Assembly (NCBI GenBank): GCA_002280555.1
Contig: NCEE01000015.1
Span: 41,251 to 105,250, forward strand
DNA from: Sphingomonas sp. 32-62-10
Lineage (GTDB): Bacteria; Pseudomonadota; Alphaproteobacteria; Sphingomonadales; Sphingomonadaceae
Direction of reading: 5' to 3'
DNA length: 64,000 bases
Within the stretch, counting starts at the first letter, position 1; each line of letters begins with the position of its first letter. Shown here one piece after another: positions 50,619 to 60,206 of the stretch. Below the pieces are notes generated by a model. The model was not told the origin of the DNA, searched no databases, and was given only the letters and a program-made list of their open reading frames with translations. The position numbers were made by a program, and so were the translations under genes.

Positions 50619-52484
50619 TCACTTCACCACCGGCAGCACCAGCTTCGATCCGGGGCACACCCGCTGCTCGGCCTTCACGAAATCCGCGGGCTTGGCGCGC
50701 AGGATGTTCCGAACAAAAGTCTGCGGGTTGCGGTCAATCACGGGGAACCAGCTCGACTGGATTTGCACCATGATCCGGTGGCCCTTTTTGAACACGTGAT
50801 CGTGATCGCGCAGCGGCACGTCCCAGGCGGTCACCTGTCCGGGCACCAGTGCCTGCGGGGTCGTATCGCTCTTCAGATAGCGCCCGCGCCGCACTTCCAT
50901 CGCGATCGGCAGCTGGTAGCCGTTCAGCTGCTGCGGATAGGCGCCGAGCGGTTTGGCGTTGTCGAACTTCTCATAATCCTGCGGCAGAACGTCGATCAGC
51001 TTCACCACGAAATCGCTGTCCGTGCCGGTGGTCGAAGCCATCAGCTCGGCCAGATACGCGCCGGTCACCGTCAGATCGGCCTCCAGCGGCGCGCTTTCAT
51101 AGCTCAGCACATCGGGCCGGTGATCGACGAAACGCTGATCCTCGGCCTCCCACCATGTCCATTCGGGGCGCGGATAGGTGGGCGAAATCGGGCGCGGGCG
51201 GAATGGCACCGGGTTGGCGGGATCGGAGGTGTAGCTGCGGCACGCCTCGCCCGCCGGCGGCGCCTCGAATGACAGTGATCCGTCGGCGCGCAGATACAGG
51301 CTGGTCACGGTGGCGCCCGGCGCGGGCCAGCGCGGATAGTCCTTCCACACCCAGGACCCGCTCTGGAAGCTCTTCACTTCGTAAGACGGCTTGGCGCCCT
51401 TGCCGTGCAGCCAATGCGCGAAGAACGGGGCCTGGATTTCCTCCACAAACGTGGTGCCGGTATCGACGCCGTAAGTGATTTTACCCAGATTGTTCGCGCC
51501 GGGGCGGCTCCACTGGCCATGGCTCCATGGCCCTGCAACCATCAGGTTCAGGTTCTTCGGGTCCTTGGCTTCCTGCTTTTCATAGATGCGCCAGCTGCCC
51601 CACGGATCTTCCTGATCCCAATAGCCTGCCACGTTCAGCGTCGGCACCACCGTTTTGCCGAGCGTATCTGACCAGCGCTGATCGGTGTAGAAACTGTCAT
51701 GATCGGGGTGATCGAGCATCGACTGGAATAGCGGCACCCGGCCTTTGAAATAGGTTTCCAGATTTTCGACCGGGCCGAGTTTCAGGAACCAGTCATAGGT
51801 ATCGACCGTGTCATACTTGAAGTCGGCCCCGTCGCCCTTGTCAGCCTGCAGCGAATAGACCCAGTCAGTGAAATAGCTGAGCCGGAAGGCGCCGTTACGG
51901 TGGAGATCGTCATTCTGCCAATAATCAATCCATGCGGCTTGCGGGGAGACGGCCTTCAGCGCCGGGTGCGGCTTGGCCAGCGCGATTGCGGCGGCGAAAC
52001 CGGGGTAGGAAATGCCCACCATGCCGACCTTACCGTTATTGTTTGGGATGTTCTTCACCAGCCAGCCGGTAGCGTCATAGGCATCGGTCGCTTCATCCAC
52101 CGCCTTGGGATCTTTCGGGTGGACCGCGGTCGATAGCGTGAAGACGCCGTCCGATCCGAACCGCCCGCGCATCGATTGGAAGACGAAGATATAGCCGTCC
52201 TTCACGAGCGCCGCCCAACCGCGCGGCACTGATCGTGGGGCGGCCCCGGGGATGCCATAGGGCGTGCGCTGGAAAAGCATAGGCAGCGGCCCCTTCTGGT
52301 CGCGCGGCCGGATGATCACGGTTTCCATCTTCGCGCCGTCCCGCATCGGCACCATCAGCTTTTCGTAGGTGAAGGGCGATTCAGCGGGCGTCGTGGCGGG
52401 CGATGATGCGGCTTGAGGGCGAGCGGCAAGCGTCACCGGCATCGCGGCGGCGGCAAGCAGCAGGACAAGGTGGCGGACGCGCAT
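50619..52484 (-). CDS. CocE/NonD-type serine hydrolase (acyl peptidase/amino-acid ester hydrolase)
   Basis: 621 residues with a signal peptide (to about 25). The alpha/beta-hydrolase domain has nucleophile S159 in GISYPGF, an acid in GYWDQED (about D290) and H322 in GPWSHGQW. A C-terminal jelly-roll X-Pro-DAP domain follows (about 380-615). The architecture fits secreted CocE/alpha-amino-acid ester hydrolases. Natural substrate is unknown. It is monocistronic, divergent from the HWE-type kinase gene. Confidence 0.92.
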   Translation of the reverse strand: MRVRHLVLLLAAAAMPVTLAARPQAASSPATTPAESPFTYEKLMVPMRDGAKMETVIIRPRDQKGPLPMLFQRTPYGIPGAAPRSVPRGWAALVKDGYIFVFQSMRGRFGSDGVFTLSTAVHPKDPKAVDEATDAYDATGWLVKNIPNNNGKVGMVGISYPGFAAAIALAKPHPALKAVSPQAAWIDYWQNDDLHRNGAFRLSYFTDWVYSLQADKGDGADFKYDTVDTYDWFLKLGPVENLETYFKGRVPLFQSMLDHPDHDSFYTDQRWSDTLGKTVVPTLNVAGYWDQEDPWGSWRIYEKQEAKDPKNLNLMVAGPWSHGQWSRPGANNLGKITYGVDTGTTFVEEIQAPFFAHWLHGKGAKPSYEVKSFQSGSWVWKDYPRWPAPGATVTSLYLRADGSLSFEAPPAGEACRSYTSDPANPVPFRPRPISPTYPRPEWTWWEAEDQRFVDHRPDVLSYESAPLEADLTVTGAYLAELMASTTGTDSDFVVKLIDVLPQDYEKFDNAKPLGAYPQQLNGYQLPIAMEVRRGRYLKSDTTPQALVPGQVTAWDVPLRDHDHVFKKGHRIMVQIQSSWFPVIDRNPQTFVRNILRAKPADFVKAEQRVCPGSKLVLPVVK

Positions 52485-52648
52485 CGACTATTCTCCCCAG
52501 GACGGTGCCGCGAACCTAACCCGGTGCTCGCCGATGGGAAAGCGCCGATCGCCGCGTTTAACGGCTTGCCGAAGCACCCTTCGCAACCAGTTGGCGCATC
52601 AGCGAAAAGCGGCTAACGCCTGCAGCGCATGGGCAGGAAATTTCAACG

Positions 52649-53737
52649 ATGAGCGACGACGCCGACCGCATCGACGAACTGATGGGGACGACCGATCTGG
52701 CCAACGCTCTGGGCAGTGATCGCTTCAAGCAGTTTCTGGATCACGTGCCCGTGGCGATTGCCGTGTCGGAGCTTCATCCGTCCGAAGTCGTGACCTATGC
52801 CAATCTGGAATTCGCCCGACTGACTGGACAGAACGTGGCGGAGATCGAGGGCAAAAGCTGGCGCACGCTGCCGGGAATCGCCGCTGCGGCGGACGACGAA
52901 CGCCTGCTGCGCGACGCGATCGAAAACGATGCCGACTATATCGGCGAATTCCGCATCGATCGCGAAACCGGCGTGATCCATGTCGATGTCTGGTCGAACA
53001 CGATCGAGGATGACAGCGGCACGCCGATCTACCGGCTGGTCGCTTTGGGAAATGCGGCCGGCGACACTGATCCGGAACAAGCCGCCAAAGCGGCACTCCG
53101 CGCCAAGGACAATGCGCTGCGCGAGTTGCAGCACCGCGTGAAGAACAACCTGCAGATGATCACCGCGCTGATCCGGCTGGAAGCACGCAACGTGCCCGAT
53201 GATGAAACCGGCGAACGGTTCGATCGGTTGGCAGGGCGGATTAACGCGCTCGCGACGCTGTATGAGGCATTATCGAACGACAATGCCGATGATACGATCG
53301 ATCTGGGCGTCTATCTGTCGCAGATCGCCAGCTCGGTGATGCAGGCGCATGCCGTGGAAGGCATCCGGCTCGACATGACGATCGACACCTGGCCGGTCTC
53401 GGTCGATGTCGCGATGCCGACCGGGCTCGTCGTCAACGAGGTGCTGACCAACGCGCTAAAACACGCCTTCACCGGGCGCGATGCGGGCACGATCAAGCTT
53501 CACAGCCTGATCGACGATGAGGGGTGCCATATCACGATCGCCGATGACGGCATTGGCCTGCCCGATCAGATGGTATGGCCCGAACGCGGCAAGCTGAGCG
53601 CGATCATCGTCCAATCGCTGCGCCAGAATGCATCGGCCAGGATCAAGGTCGATTCAGCGCCAGGCCAAGGGACGAAGGTGGTGATTTCGTTCAAACGCGC
53701 GGCGGCAGCACCGACGGGAGGCGAGGCGAGCGCATAA
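52649..53737 (+). CDS. PAS sensor histidine kinase, HisKA_2/HWE type
   Basis: 362 residues, no membrane helix. A PAS/PAC domain (about 25-145) senses an unknown cue. The HisKA_2 phospho-acceptor helix has H162 in LQHRVKNNLQMI, and the catalytic domain has NEVLTNALKHAF and DDGIGLP. Such kinases act in the alphaproteobacterial general stress response or in light/redox sensing. No partner response regulator is adjacent. AGGAAA lies before the ATG. Confidence 0.9.
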   Translation: MSDDADRIDELMGTTDLANALGSDRFKQFLDHVPVAIAVSELHPSEVVTYANLEFARLTGQNVAEIEGKSWRTLPGIAAAADDERLLRDAIENDADYIGEFRIDRETGVIHVDVWSNTIEDDSGTPIYRLVALGNAAGDTDPEQAAKAALRAKDNALRELQHRVKNNLQMITALIRLEARNVPDDETGERFDRLAGRINALATLYEALSNDNADDTIDLGVYLSQIASSVMQAHAVEGIRLDMTIDTWPVSVDVAMPTGLVVNEVLTNALKHAFTGRDAGTIKLHSLIDDEGCHITIADDGIGLPDQMVWPERGKLSAIIVQSLRQNASARIKVDSAPGQGTKVVISFKRAAAAPTGGEASA

Positions 53738-53748
53738 GCGCCGAACCC

Positions 53749-54717
53749 TCAATCGATCCGGTGCTCACCCTTCACCCAGCGCACGGTACCCGAGCTTGAC
53801 CGCATCACCACGCTCTCGGTGGTCATCTTGCCCTTCATGCGCTTCACGCCGGCGAGCAGCGATCCATCGGTAACCCCGGTCGCCGCGAAAATGCAGTCGC
53901 CCTTGGCGAGCTCTTTCAGGTCATATTGCTTGTCGAGATCCTTGATGCCCCATTTGGCGGCGCGGGCGCGCTCATCATCGTTGCGGAACACCAACCGGCC
54001 CTTGAACTGCCCGCCAACACAGCGCAGTGCGGCGGCAGCCAGCACACCTTCCGGTGCGCCGCCCTGGCCGATATAAATATCGATCTGGGTATCGGGATTG
54101 GTCGTCGCGATCACACCCGCGACATCGCCATCGGGGATCAGCATGATGCCGCAACCGATCTTGCGCAGCTCGGCGATCAGCTTTTCATGGCGGGGGCGAT
54201 CAAGCACGCACGCGACGATGTCGCGCGGCTTGACGCCTTTGGCCTTGGCGATCGCCTTCACATTCTCGGTCGGTGTCTTGTCGAGATCGATGATATCCTT
54301 GGGATAGCCGGGGCCGACCGCGATCTTGTCCATATAAACATCGGGCGCGTTGAGCAGGCAGCCCTCTTCCGCAATTGCCAGCACCGCGAGCGAGTTCGGC
54401 CCGGCCTTGGCGGTGATCGTGGTGCCTTCGAGCGGATCGAGCGCGATATCGATCTTCGGCCCCTTGCCGATCGCCGAGCCGACCTTTTCACCGATATAGA
54501 GCATCGGTGCCTCGTCACGCTCGCCCTCACCTATCACGACGGTGCCGTCCATGTAGAGCTCGTTCAGCGCAGCGCGCATCGCCTCAACCGCAGCAGCATC
54601 GGCAGCCTTTTCATCCCCGCGCCCGACCAGCTTGGCAGCGGCCACGGCGGCCGCCTCGGTAACGCGCACCATTTCGAGGACGAGAACACGGTCCAGGACC
54701 TTGCTGGCTTTGGGCAT
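53749..54717 (-). CDS. glpX: Fructose-1,6-bisphosphatase class II
   Basis: 322 residues. It removes the C1 phosphate in gluconeogenesis. Metal/catalytic motifs are GEGERDEAPMLYIGE, DPLEGTTITAKAG and IGQGGAPEGVLAAAALR. The call to the GlpX family is firm. It is convergent with the kinase gene (11-nt gap) and followed upstream by dapD. AAGGA lies before the ATG. Confidence 0.96.
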   Translation of the reverse strand: MPKASKVLDRVLVLEMVRVTEAAAVAAAKLVGRGDEKAADAAAVEAMRAALNELYMDGTVVIGEGERDEAPMLYIGEKVGSAIGKGPKIDIALDPLEGTTITAKAGPNSLAVLAIAEEGCLLNAPDVYMDKIAVGPGYPKDIIDLDKTPTENVKAIAKAKGVKPRDIVACVLDRPRHEKLIAELRKIGCGIMLIPDGDVAGVIATTNPDTQIDIYIGQGGAPEGVLAAAALRCVGGQFKGRLVFRNDDERARAAKWGIKDLDKQYDLKELAKGDCIFAATGVTDGSLLAGVKRMKGKMTTESVVMRSSSGTVRWVKGEHRID

Positions 54718-54779
54718 TGGGCATCCTTCTTATGTTATCGCGGCGCGGATAAGCTGCCGTCTAACGCTTGTCGAGCAGG

Positions 54780-55628
54780 TTAGTCCCGCAGCAATTCGTT
54801 GATGCTCGTCTTGGAGCGCGTCTGCGCATCCACCTGCTTCACGATGACCGCGCAGTAGAGCGCTGGCTTGCCGTCTCCGCCGCCGATGCTGCCGGGCACC
54901 ACCACTGAATAGGGCGGCACGACCCCGCGGTGGACTTCGCCGGTCGCGCGATCGATGATCTTGGTCGATGCGCCGAGATAGACGCCCATCGACAGCACCG
55001 CGCCTTCGCCCACACGCACGCCCTCTGCCACTTCGGCACGCGCGCCGATGAACGCGCCGTCGCCGATGATCACCGGATCGGCCTGAAGCGGTTCGAGCAC
55101 GCCGCCAATCCCGGCCCCGCCCGACAGATGGACATTCTTGCCGATCTGCGCACAGCTGCCGACCGTAGCCCAGGTATCGACCATCGTCCCCTCCCCCACA
55201 TGCGCACCGATGTTGACGAAGCTTGGCATCAGCACCGCCCCCTTGCCGATGAACGCCCCGCGCCGAACGACGCTGCCCGGCACCACGCGGAAGCCGCCAG
55301 CGCGGAAATCTTCTTCAGTCCAGCGATCGAATTTCAGCGGCACCTTGTCCCACCAGGTGCCCAGACTCGGGCCGTTGCCGGCAAAGTCCGAGTCGGCTTT
55401 AACGAGCGCATTATCGTTCAGCCGGAACGACAGCAGGACAGCTTTTTTAAGCCATTGGTTAACGCGCCAGCCGCCCGCGCCATCGGGTTCGGCCACACGC
55501 GCCTGGCCGGAATCAAGCAGGGTGAGCGCGGAATCGACGGCATCGCGCACCGCGCCCTTGGTCGCGCTGTTGATCTGATCGCGCTTTTCCCATGCGCCGT
55601 CGATCAGGCCCTGCAGTTCCTCGCTCAT
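54780..55628 (-). CDS. dapD: Tetrahydrodipicolinate N-succinyltransferase
   Basis: 282 residues. It adds succinyl from succinyl-CoA to tetrahydrodipicolinate in lysine and diaminopimelate synthesis. A left-handed beta-helix with hexapeptide repeats (GAFIGKGAVLMPSFVNIGAH and onward) and the basic C-terminus support the family. Its ATG overlaps the HAD gene stop (ATGA). Confidence 0.96.
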   Translation of the reverse strand: MSEELQGLIDGAWEKRDQINSATKGAVRDAVDSALTLLDSGQARVAEPDGAGGWRVNQWLKKAVLLSFRLNDNALVKADSDFAGNGPSLGTWWDKVPLKFDRWTEEDFRAGGFRVVPGSVVRRGAFIGKGAVLMPSFVNIGAHVGEGTMVDTWATVGSCAQIGKNVHLSGGAGIGGVLEPLQADPVIIGDGAFIGARAEVAEGVRVGEGAVLSMGVYLGASTKIIDRATGEVHRGVVPPYSVVVPGSIGGGDGKPALYCAVIVKQVDAQTRSKTSINELLRD

Positions 55629-56290
55629 GCGTCCTCCATTATCTCGTGTAACCAGCCGGTGATGTCTGAAATCGTGAAATCGATAAAGTCGCGATCCTGA
55701 TCGGCGTGCTGTTCGGATCCGTTATCGATCCATACCGTCGTCATGCCGATCGCCTTGGCGGGCTTCAGGTTGCGGGCCATGTCTTCAAAAAAGATGCTGG
55801 CGTGCGGATCAATGTCATACGCTGCGCAAAGCCCTGCATAAACCGATGGTTCGGGCTTGGGGACATAGGCTGTCGCGTGGATATCATGGATCGCCTCGAA
55901 GCTTTCGGACAGGCCGATCCGGTCGAGCACCTTGCGTGCATACGGGGCATCGCCGTTGGTGAAAATCAGCTTGCGCCCCGGCAGCCGGGCGATCGCGGCG
56001 ACCAGCGGCGCATTATGTTCAAGCACGTCCATTTCGACATCATGGACATAGTCCAGATAATCATGGGGATCGGTGCCATGATCGTCCATCAGGCCGGCAA
56101 GCGTGGTGCCGCGCGCGTGGAAATAATCTTTCTGTTTGGCGCGCGCCGCCACCGGATCAAGCCCGAAACGATCGGCGATATAATCGGTAATTCTTTGATC
56201 GACTTGAGAAAAAAGGTTAATATTTGCCGGATACAGCGTGTTATCCAGATCGAAAATCCAGTTGCGGATATGGGCAAGACGCGCGAGCAT
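55625..56290 (-). CDS. HAD hydrolase, pyrimidine 5'-nucleotidase-like
   Basis: 221 residues. The HAD nucleophile is D14 with D16 in FDLDNTLYP. Motif II is in LIFTNGD, the basic residue is K in PKPEPSVY and the acidic pair is in FFEDMARNLKPA. The sequence matches the SDT1/Phm8-like pyrimidine 5'-nucleotidase group. Substrate is inferred. Translationally coupled to dapD. Confidence 0.9.
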   Translation of the reverse strand: MLARLAHIRNWIFDLDNTLYPANINLFSQVDQRITDYIADRFGLDPVAARAKQKDYFHARGTTLAGLMDDHGTDPHDYLDYVHDVEMDVLEHNAPLVAAIARLPGRKLIFTNGDAPYARKVLDRIGLSESFEAIHDIHATAYVPKPEPSVYAGLCAAYDIDPHASIFFEDMARNLKPAKAIGMTTVWIDNGSEQHADQDRDFIDFTISDITGWLHEIMEDA

Positions 56291-56447
56291 AGGCTCGACC
56301 CTCTAAGCGCCCATTAGGGGGGGAGCAAGGCGAGGTCGCCGATCGATTGTCAAAACAGCCGGCCGATAAAGATGAGAGACCGGATCGAGTTTGAAGCAGG
56401 CCACACCAAGCAGCCAGGGCACGACAGGAAAAAGGCAGGGACCAGCA

Positions 56448-58862
56448 ATGCGCAGAATGACGTCAAAGCACCTGCTTCAATCGGCCATGCTGGCTGCATT
56501 CGTCACTACGGGTGCTTGTTCGTCTGGTAGCGGTGGTGGTGTGATTGCGCCAACACCACCGGCACCGGCCCCCATTCCGACTCCGACCCCGACCCCCACG
56601 CCAACTCCCACCCCAACGCCGACCCCAACACCAACCCCAACTCCGACCCCAACGCCCACGCCCACGCCGACACCAACGCCGACCCCCACTCCAACACCCA
56701 CACCGCCCCCAGTCAGCAGCTTCGATACCGCCGAGTACCGGGCAACGGTCGGCAATGTGTCCGCGAATTCGCTTGCCGCCTATCAGCGCGGGGCAACCGG
56801 CGCGGGGATCATCGTCGGGGTGATCGATAGCGGCATCGATCTTCAGAGCGCGGAATTCGGCACCCGGATCAGCGCGGCATCGGCCAGCACGGCGAACAAC
56901 GGCACCATCGATGACGAATCGGGACACGGCACCGCAGTGGCGTTCACTATCGCAGGCCGACGCAACGATGCCGGAACGCACGGCATCGCGTTTGACTCCA
57001 CCCTGCTCGTGCTGCGAACCGATACGCCGGGCAGCTGCGCGGGCACCACCCCCAGTGGCTCCGCCACCACCAGCGGGTGCACGCATAGCGACCGCAACAT
57101 TGCCGCAGCGATCGATCTGGCCGTCACCAACCGGGCACGGGTGATCAACATTTCGCTCGGCGGATCGGCAGGCACCAACACCTTCCTGCAAGCCGTGGAC
57201 CGGGCGACGGCGGCGGGAATCATCATTGTGATCTCGGCGGGGAATGACGGGGCGATGAATCCCGATGCGTTCGCCGCAGTCGCTACCAACGCAGCGGTTG
57301 CGCGCGGGCTGGTGATCATCGCTGGATCGGTCGGCACGTCTGATGTTATCTCCAGCTTCAGCAATCAGGCCGGCACCGGCGCGAATTTCTTCCTGACGGC
57401 CGTTGGCGAACGCGTGCGCGCGCCCAACCAGGAAAATGTGCCCTTCCTGTGGAGCGGCACCTCCTTCTCCGCCCCGCAGATCAGCGGCGCGGTCGCATTG
57501 CTGGCACAGGCTTTCCCAAATCTTAGCGGCACGCAGATTGTCGACATCCTGTACCGCAGCGCGCGCGATGCCGGGGCAACGGGGATCGATGCCGTTTATG
57601 GACGCGGTATACTCGATCTCACCAGCGCGTTCGCACCGATCGGCCAGACATCGCTGGCGGGATCGCGCGTGCCCGTCTCGCTGGTCCGCAACGGCGCTAC
57701 CTCGGCACCGATGGGCGATGCCAAGCAGGGTCCGCTCGGCACGGCAATTCAGGACAGTTTCGGCCGGGCCTATTCGCTCAACCTCGCCCGGACGCTGACG
57801 GCTGCCCCGATTCAGCGGATGCTGACGGGGGCGCTGACAGGCTATCAGCGCAACTACAGCGTCAGCGCGGGATCATCAGCGATTGCCGTCACGATTGCGC
57901 CGGGGCGCGAGCGGCCCGAGGTTGAACGGCTGCTGCTGGCGCCCGGCGATGCCGATGTGGCGCGCACGCTTGCCGCGACGATTACAAGCAAGCTGGGCAG
58001 CAAGGCCCGGTTCGCGATCGGCTTTTCGCAAAGCGCGTCCGCCATGACCGCGCAACTCGCCGGACGCAGCGATCCCGCCTTCCTGATCGCGCAAGACCCC
58101 GCCCAAACGCAGGGGTTTGCCAGCACCACCGCCGCATCGGTCGCAGTACGCCGCGATCTCGGCAAGTTCGGGCTAACCGTGGCGGCGGAAAATGGCGCCG
58201 TGCTTGCACCAGGGCTCGAATTATTGGCCGGGCAACAAACCCGCATGCAGCAATCGCGCTATGATCGGATGTCGGTCGCGCTCGACCGGCGCTTTGGTGC
58301 CCTCTTCACCTCGCTCAACGCCACGCATTTGCGCGAGCGTGACACCGTGCTCGGCGCGCGCTTCGGTGACGGGCTAGGTGCTGCACAGGCGAACAGCTGG
58401 TTCATCGATGCCGCTGCGCGTGTCGATTTCGGTGCAGGCTGGTCGATCGGCGGCGCGTGGCGGCAGGGCTGGACGATGGCGCGCGCGCGGGCCGGGCTCG
58501 ACGGATCAGGGCTCATCGGCACCACCGCCTTTGCCGCTGACATCGGCAAGCGCAATTTCCTGTTCGGCGGGGACAGCATGGGGCTGCGCGTGTCGCAACC
58601 GCTGCGCGTAACGCGCGGCGGCGGCATCGATCTGCGGCTGCCGGCATTTTTCGACTACGGCACCAACAGCGTCAGCAGCTTCGCCACACAGCGGCTGAAC
58701 CTGGCGCCCACCGGTCGTGAGATCGATCTGGAGGCCCGCTATGGCCTGCCGTTATGGGGCGGGGCGTTCCAGACGAACCTGTATTTGCGGCGCGACCCCG
58801 GCAATGTCGCCACCTTCTCGGACGATTATGGCATGGCATTTCGCTTCTCGAAGGAATTCTGA
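56448..58862 (+). CDS. S8 serine protease autotransporter lipoprotein, NalP-like
   Basis: 804 residues. A signal peptide with lipobox-like VTTGAC (Cys24) is followed by 21 Thr-Pro pairs (45-86) as a stalk. The subtilisin domain has D127 (GVIDSGID), H160 (SGHGTAV), N266 (SAGND) and S339 (SGTSFSAP). A beta-barrel-like region follows (about 530-804), ending in MAFRFSKEF with a terminal Phe. The combination resembles Neisseria NalP: a surface protease secreted through its own barrel. ATG 56448 follows AGGGA by about 7 nt; Met at 56391 would displace the lipobox. Confidence 0.88.
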   Translation: MRRMTSKHLLQSAMLAAFVTTGACSSGSGGGVIAPTPPAPAPIPTPTPTPTPTPTPTPTPTPTPTPTPTPTPTPTPTPTPTPTPTPPPVSSFDTAEYRATVGNVSANSLAAYQRGATGAGIIVGVIDSGIDLQSAEFGTRISAASASTANNGTIDDESGHGTAVAFTIAGRRNDAGTHGIAFDSTLLVLRTDTPGSCAGTTPSGSATTSGCTHSDRNIAAAIDLAVTNRARVINISLGGSAGTNTFLQAVDRATAAGIIIVISAGNDGAMNPDAFAAVATNAAVARGLVIIAGSVGTSDVISSFSNQAGTGANFFLTAVGERVRAPNQENVPFLWSGTSFSAPQISGAVALLAQAFPNLSGTQIVDILYRSARDAGATGIDAVYGRGILDLTSAFAPIGQTSLAGSRVPVSLVRNGATSAPMGDAKQGPLGTAIQDSFGRAYSLNLARTLTAAPIQRMLTGALTGYQRNYSVSAGSSAIAVTIAPGRERPEVERLLLAPGDADVARTLAATITSKLGSKARFAIGFSQSASAMTAQLAGRSDPAFLIAQDPAQTQGFASTTAASVAVRRDLGKFGLTVAAENGAVLAPGLELLAGQQTRMQQSRYDRMSVALDRRFGALFTSLNATHLRERDTVLGARFGDGLGAAQANSWFIDAAARVDFGAGWSIGGAWRQGWTMARARAGLDGSGLIGTTAFAADIGKRNFLFGGDSMGLRVSQPLRVTRGGGIDLRLPAFFDYGTNSVSSFATQRLNLAPTGREIDLEARYGLPLWGGAFQTNLYLRRDPGNVATFSDDYGMAFRFSKEF
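56580..56705. repeat. Hexanucleotide (Thr-Pro) tandem repeat in the autotransporter
   Basis: Twenty-one Thr-Pro codon pairs in a row (ACN-CCN). Third positions vary, so slippage is limited, but copy number could still change by 6-nt units, altering stalk length without a frameshift. Confidence 0.9.
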
Positions 58863-58904
58863 CGGGGCTGGCGTAAACGCTTCCGGTGCCCCATCTTGGC
58901 AGAC

Positions 58905-59903
58905 ATGACAGCCTATTCGCTTCTCGACCTTGTCCCCGTCGTCGAAGGTGGCAGCGTTTCACAGGCGCTCGCCAATGCCGCCGATCTGGCCGTACATGCA
59001 GAAGGGCTGGGGTTTAGCCGCTACTGGATTGCCGAACATCATGGCATGGCCGGGATTGCCGGGGCGGCCACATCAGTCGTGATCGGGCATGTCGCCGCCG
59101 CCACGCGCCGCATTCGCGTCGGCGCGGGTGGCATCATGCTGCCCAATCATGCGCCGCTGGTGATCGCCGAACAGTTCGGCACGCTCGACGCGCTGTTCCC
59201 CGGTCGGATCGACCTGGGGCTTGGCCGTGCGCCGGGATCGGACATGAAGGTCGCGCGCGCGCTGCGCCGCACGCTGGAAAGCGATCCCAATGCCTTCCCG
59301 CAGGATGTGATGGAGCTGCAAAGCTATTTCGCCGATGATGGCCAGACCGGGATCCGCGCGACTCCGGGTGCGGGTGCGCGGGTCAATATCTGGATTCTCG
59401 GATCGAGCACTTATGGCGCCCAGCTCGCCGCCGCGCTTGGCCTGCCCTATGCCTTTGCATCGCACTTCGCGCCCGATGCGCTTGATGAGGCGGCAGCGCT
59501 GTATCGCCATTATTTCCGGCCATCGGCAGTGCTTGCCAAGCCGCATTTCATGGCCGGGTTCAACGTGTTCGGCGCGGACAGCGATGACGAAGCCGAATTT
59601 CTCGCGACATCGCAGCAACAGGCGTTTGTCGCGCTGCGCACCGGCAATCCGCGCCAGCTGCCCCCGCCGATCGCTGGCTATCGGGAGAGCCTGGGGCCGC
59701 AGGGCGCGGCGATGCTCGATCAGGTGCTGCAATGCTCGGCCGTGGGTGGGCCTGCCAAAGTGGCGCGCGACATCGCCCGCTTCATCGTACGCACCGGCGC
59801 GGACGAGCTGATGCTGACGAGCTCAATCTATGATCACGCCGCCCGCAAGCGCAGCCTGACCATCGCGGCTGAAGCGATGCAGACGCTGCGCCACGCCGCC
59901 TGA
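58905..59903 (+). CDS. LLM-class flavin-dependent oxidoreductase
   Basis: 332 residues, a luciferase-like TIM barrel using reduced FMN. Family markers are LLDLVPVVEGGSVSQAL, RYWIAEHHGMAGIAG, GRIDLGLGRAPGSD and the C-terminal LTSSIYDHAARKRSL. The group includes many monooxygenases of unknown substrate. ATG 58905 is preferred; TTG 58896 is in frame. No strong ribosome site is seen. It starts 43 nt after the autotransporter stop. Confidence 0.9.
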   Translation: MTAYSLLDLVPVVEGGSVSQALANAADLAVHAEGLGFSRYWIAEHHGMAGIAGAATSVVIGHVAAATRRIRVGAGGIMLPNHAPLVIAEQFGTLDALFPGRIDLGLGRAPGSDMKVARALRRTLESDPNAFPQDVMELQSYFADDGQTGIRATPGAGARVNIWILGSSTYGAQLAAALGLPYAFASHFAPDALDEAAALYRHYFRPSAVLAKPHFMAGFNVFGADSDDEAEFLATSQQQAFVALRTGNPRQLPPPIAGYRESLGPQGAAMLDQVLQCSAVGGPAKVARDIARFIVRTGADELMLTSSIYDHAARKRSLTIAAEAMQTLRHAA

Positions 59904-59906
59904 AAT

Positions 59907-60125
59907 CTAGGCCAGGTGAACTTCTGCCGCGTCGCAAAGCGGCTGCATGTCGCACTCGGTGCATTCTGCGGTCAGTCCGTGCGCGCACTTGGCGCAAGCG
60001 GCGATATGTAAAACGTTGAGTTCGTCATGTGCGATCGCCGCTTCGGTACAAACGGCCCGCGCTGTCATCACGCGCTCCTGCAATGCTCGCTGCTGATGCA
60101 GCTGCCGGTCAATGTTGGTTTCCAT
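59907..60125 (-). CDS. Small Cys-rich protein downstream of the sensor kinase
   Basis: 72 residues. Six Cys in the second half: a lone C at about 26, then C-x2-C (ACAKCAH) and C-x2-C-x5-C (ECTECDMQPLC). Such spacing can bind zinc or an Fe-S cluster. GGGAG lies 9-10 nt before the ATG. It follows the kinase gene by 81 nt on the same strand, behind an 8-bp hairpin (60144-60171). No family recognised. It may act with the two-component pair as a metal or redox effector. Confidence 0.65.
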   Translation of the reverse strand: METNIDRQLHQQRALQERVMTARAVCTEAAIAHDELNVLHIAACAKCAHGLTAECTECDMQPLCDAAEVHLA

Positions 60126-60143
60126 AAAATGTCACTCCCGTCC

Positions 60144-60171
60144 CGTGGTGGGGGGGTCCGACTCCACCACG
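60144..60171. other. 8-bp hairpin between kinase and Cys-rich gene
   Basis: CGTGGTGG (60144-60151) and CCACCACG (60164-60171) pair perfectly around a 12-nt loop. No T run follows in the leftward direction. It may stabilise the upstream mRNA end or reduce readthrough into the Cys-rich gene. Confidence 0.5.
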
Positions 60172-60206
60172 TCGGTGTAGAGCAATCATATCGGTCGCGA
60201 TACGCT

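Noticed and set aside
56570..56710. CRISPR-like or minisatellite array
   Set aside because: It is a 6-nt Thr-Pro codon repeat inside a protein gene, with no spacers.
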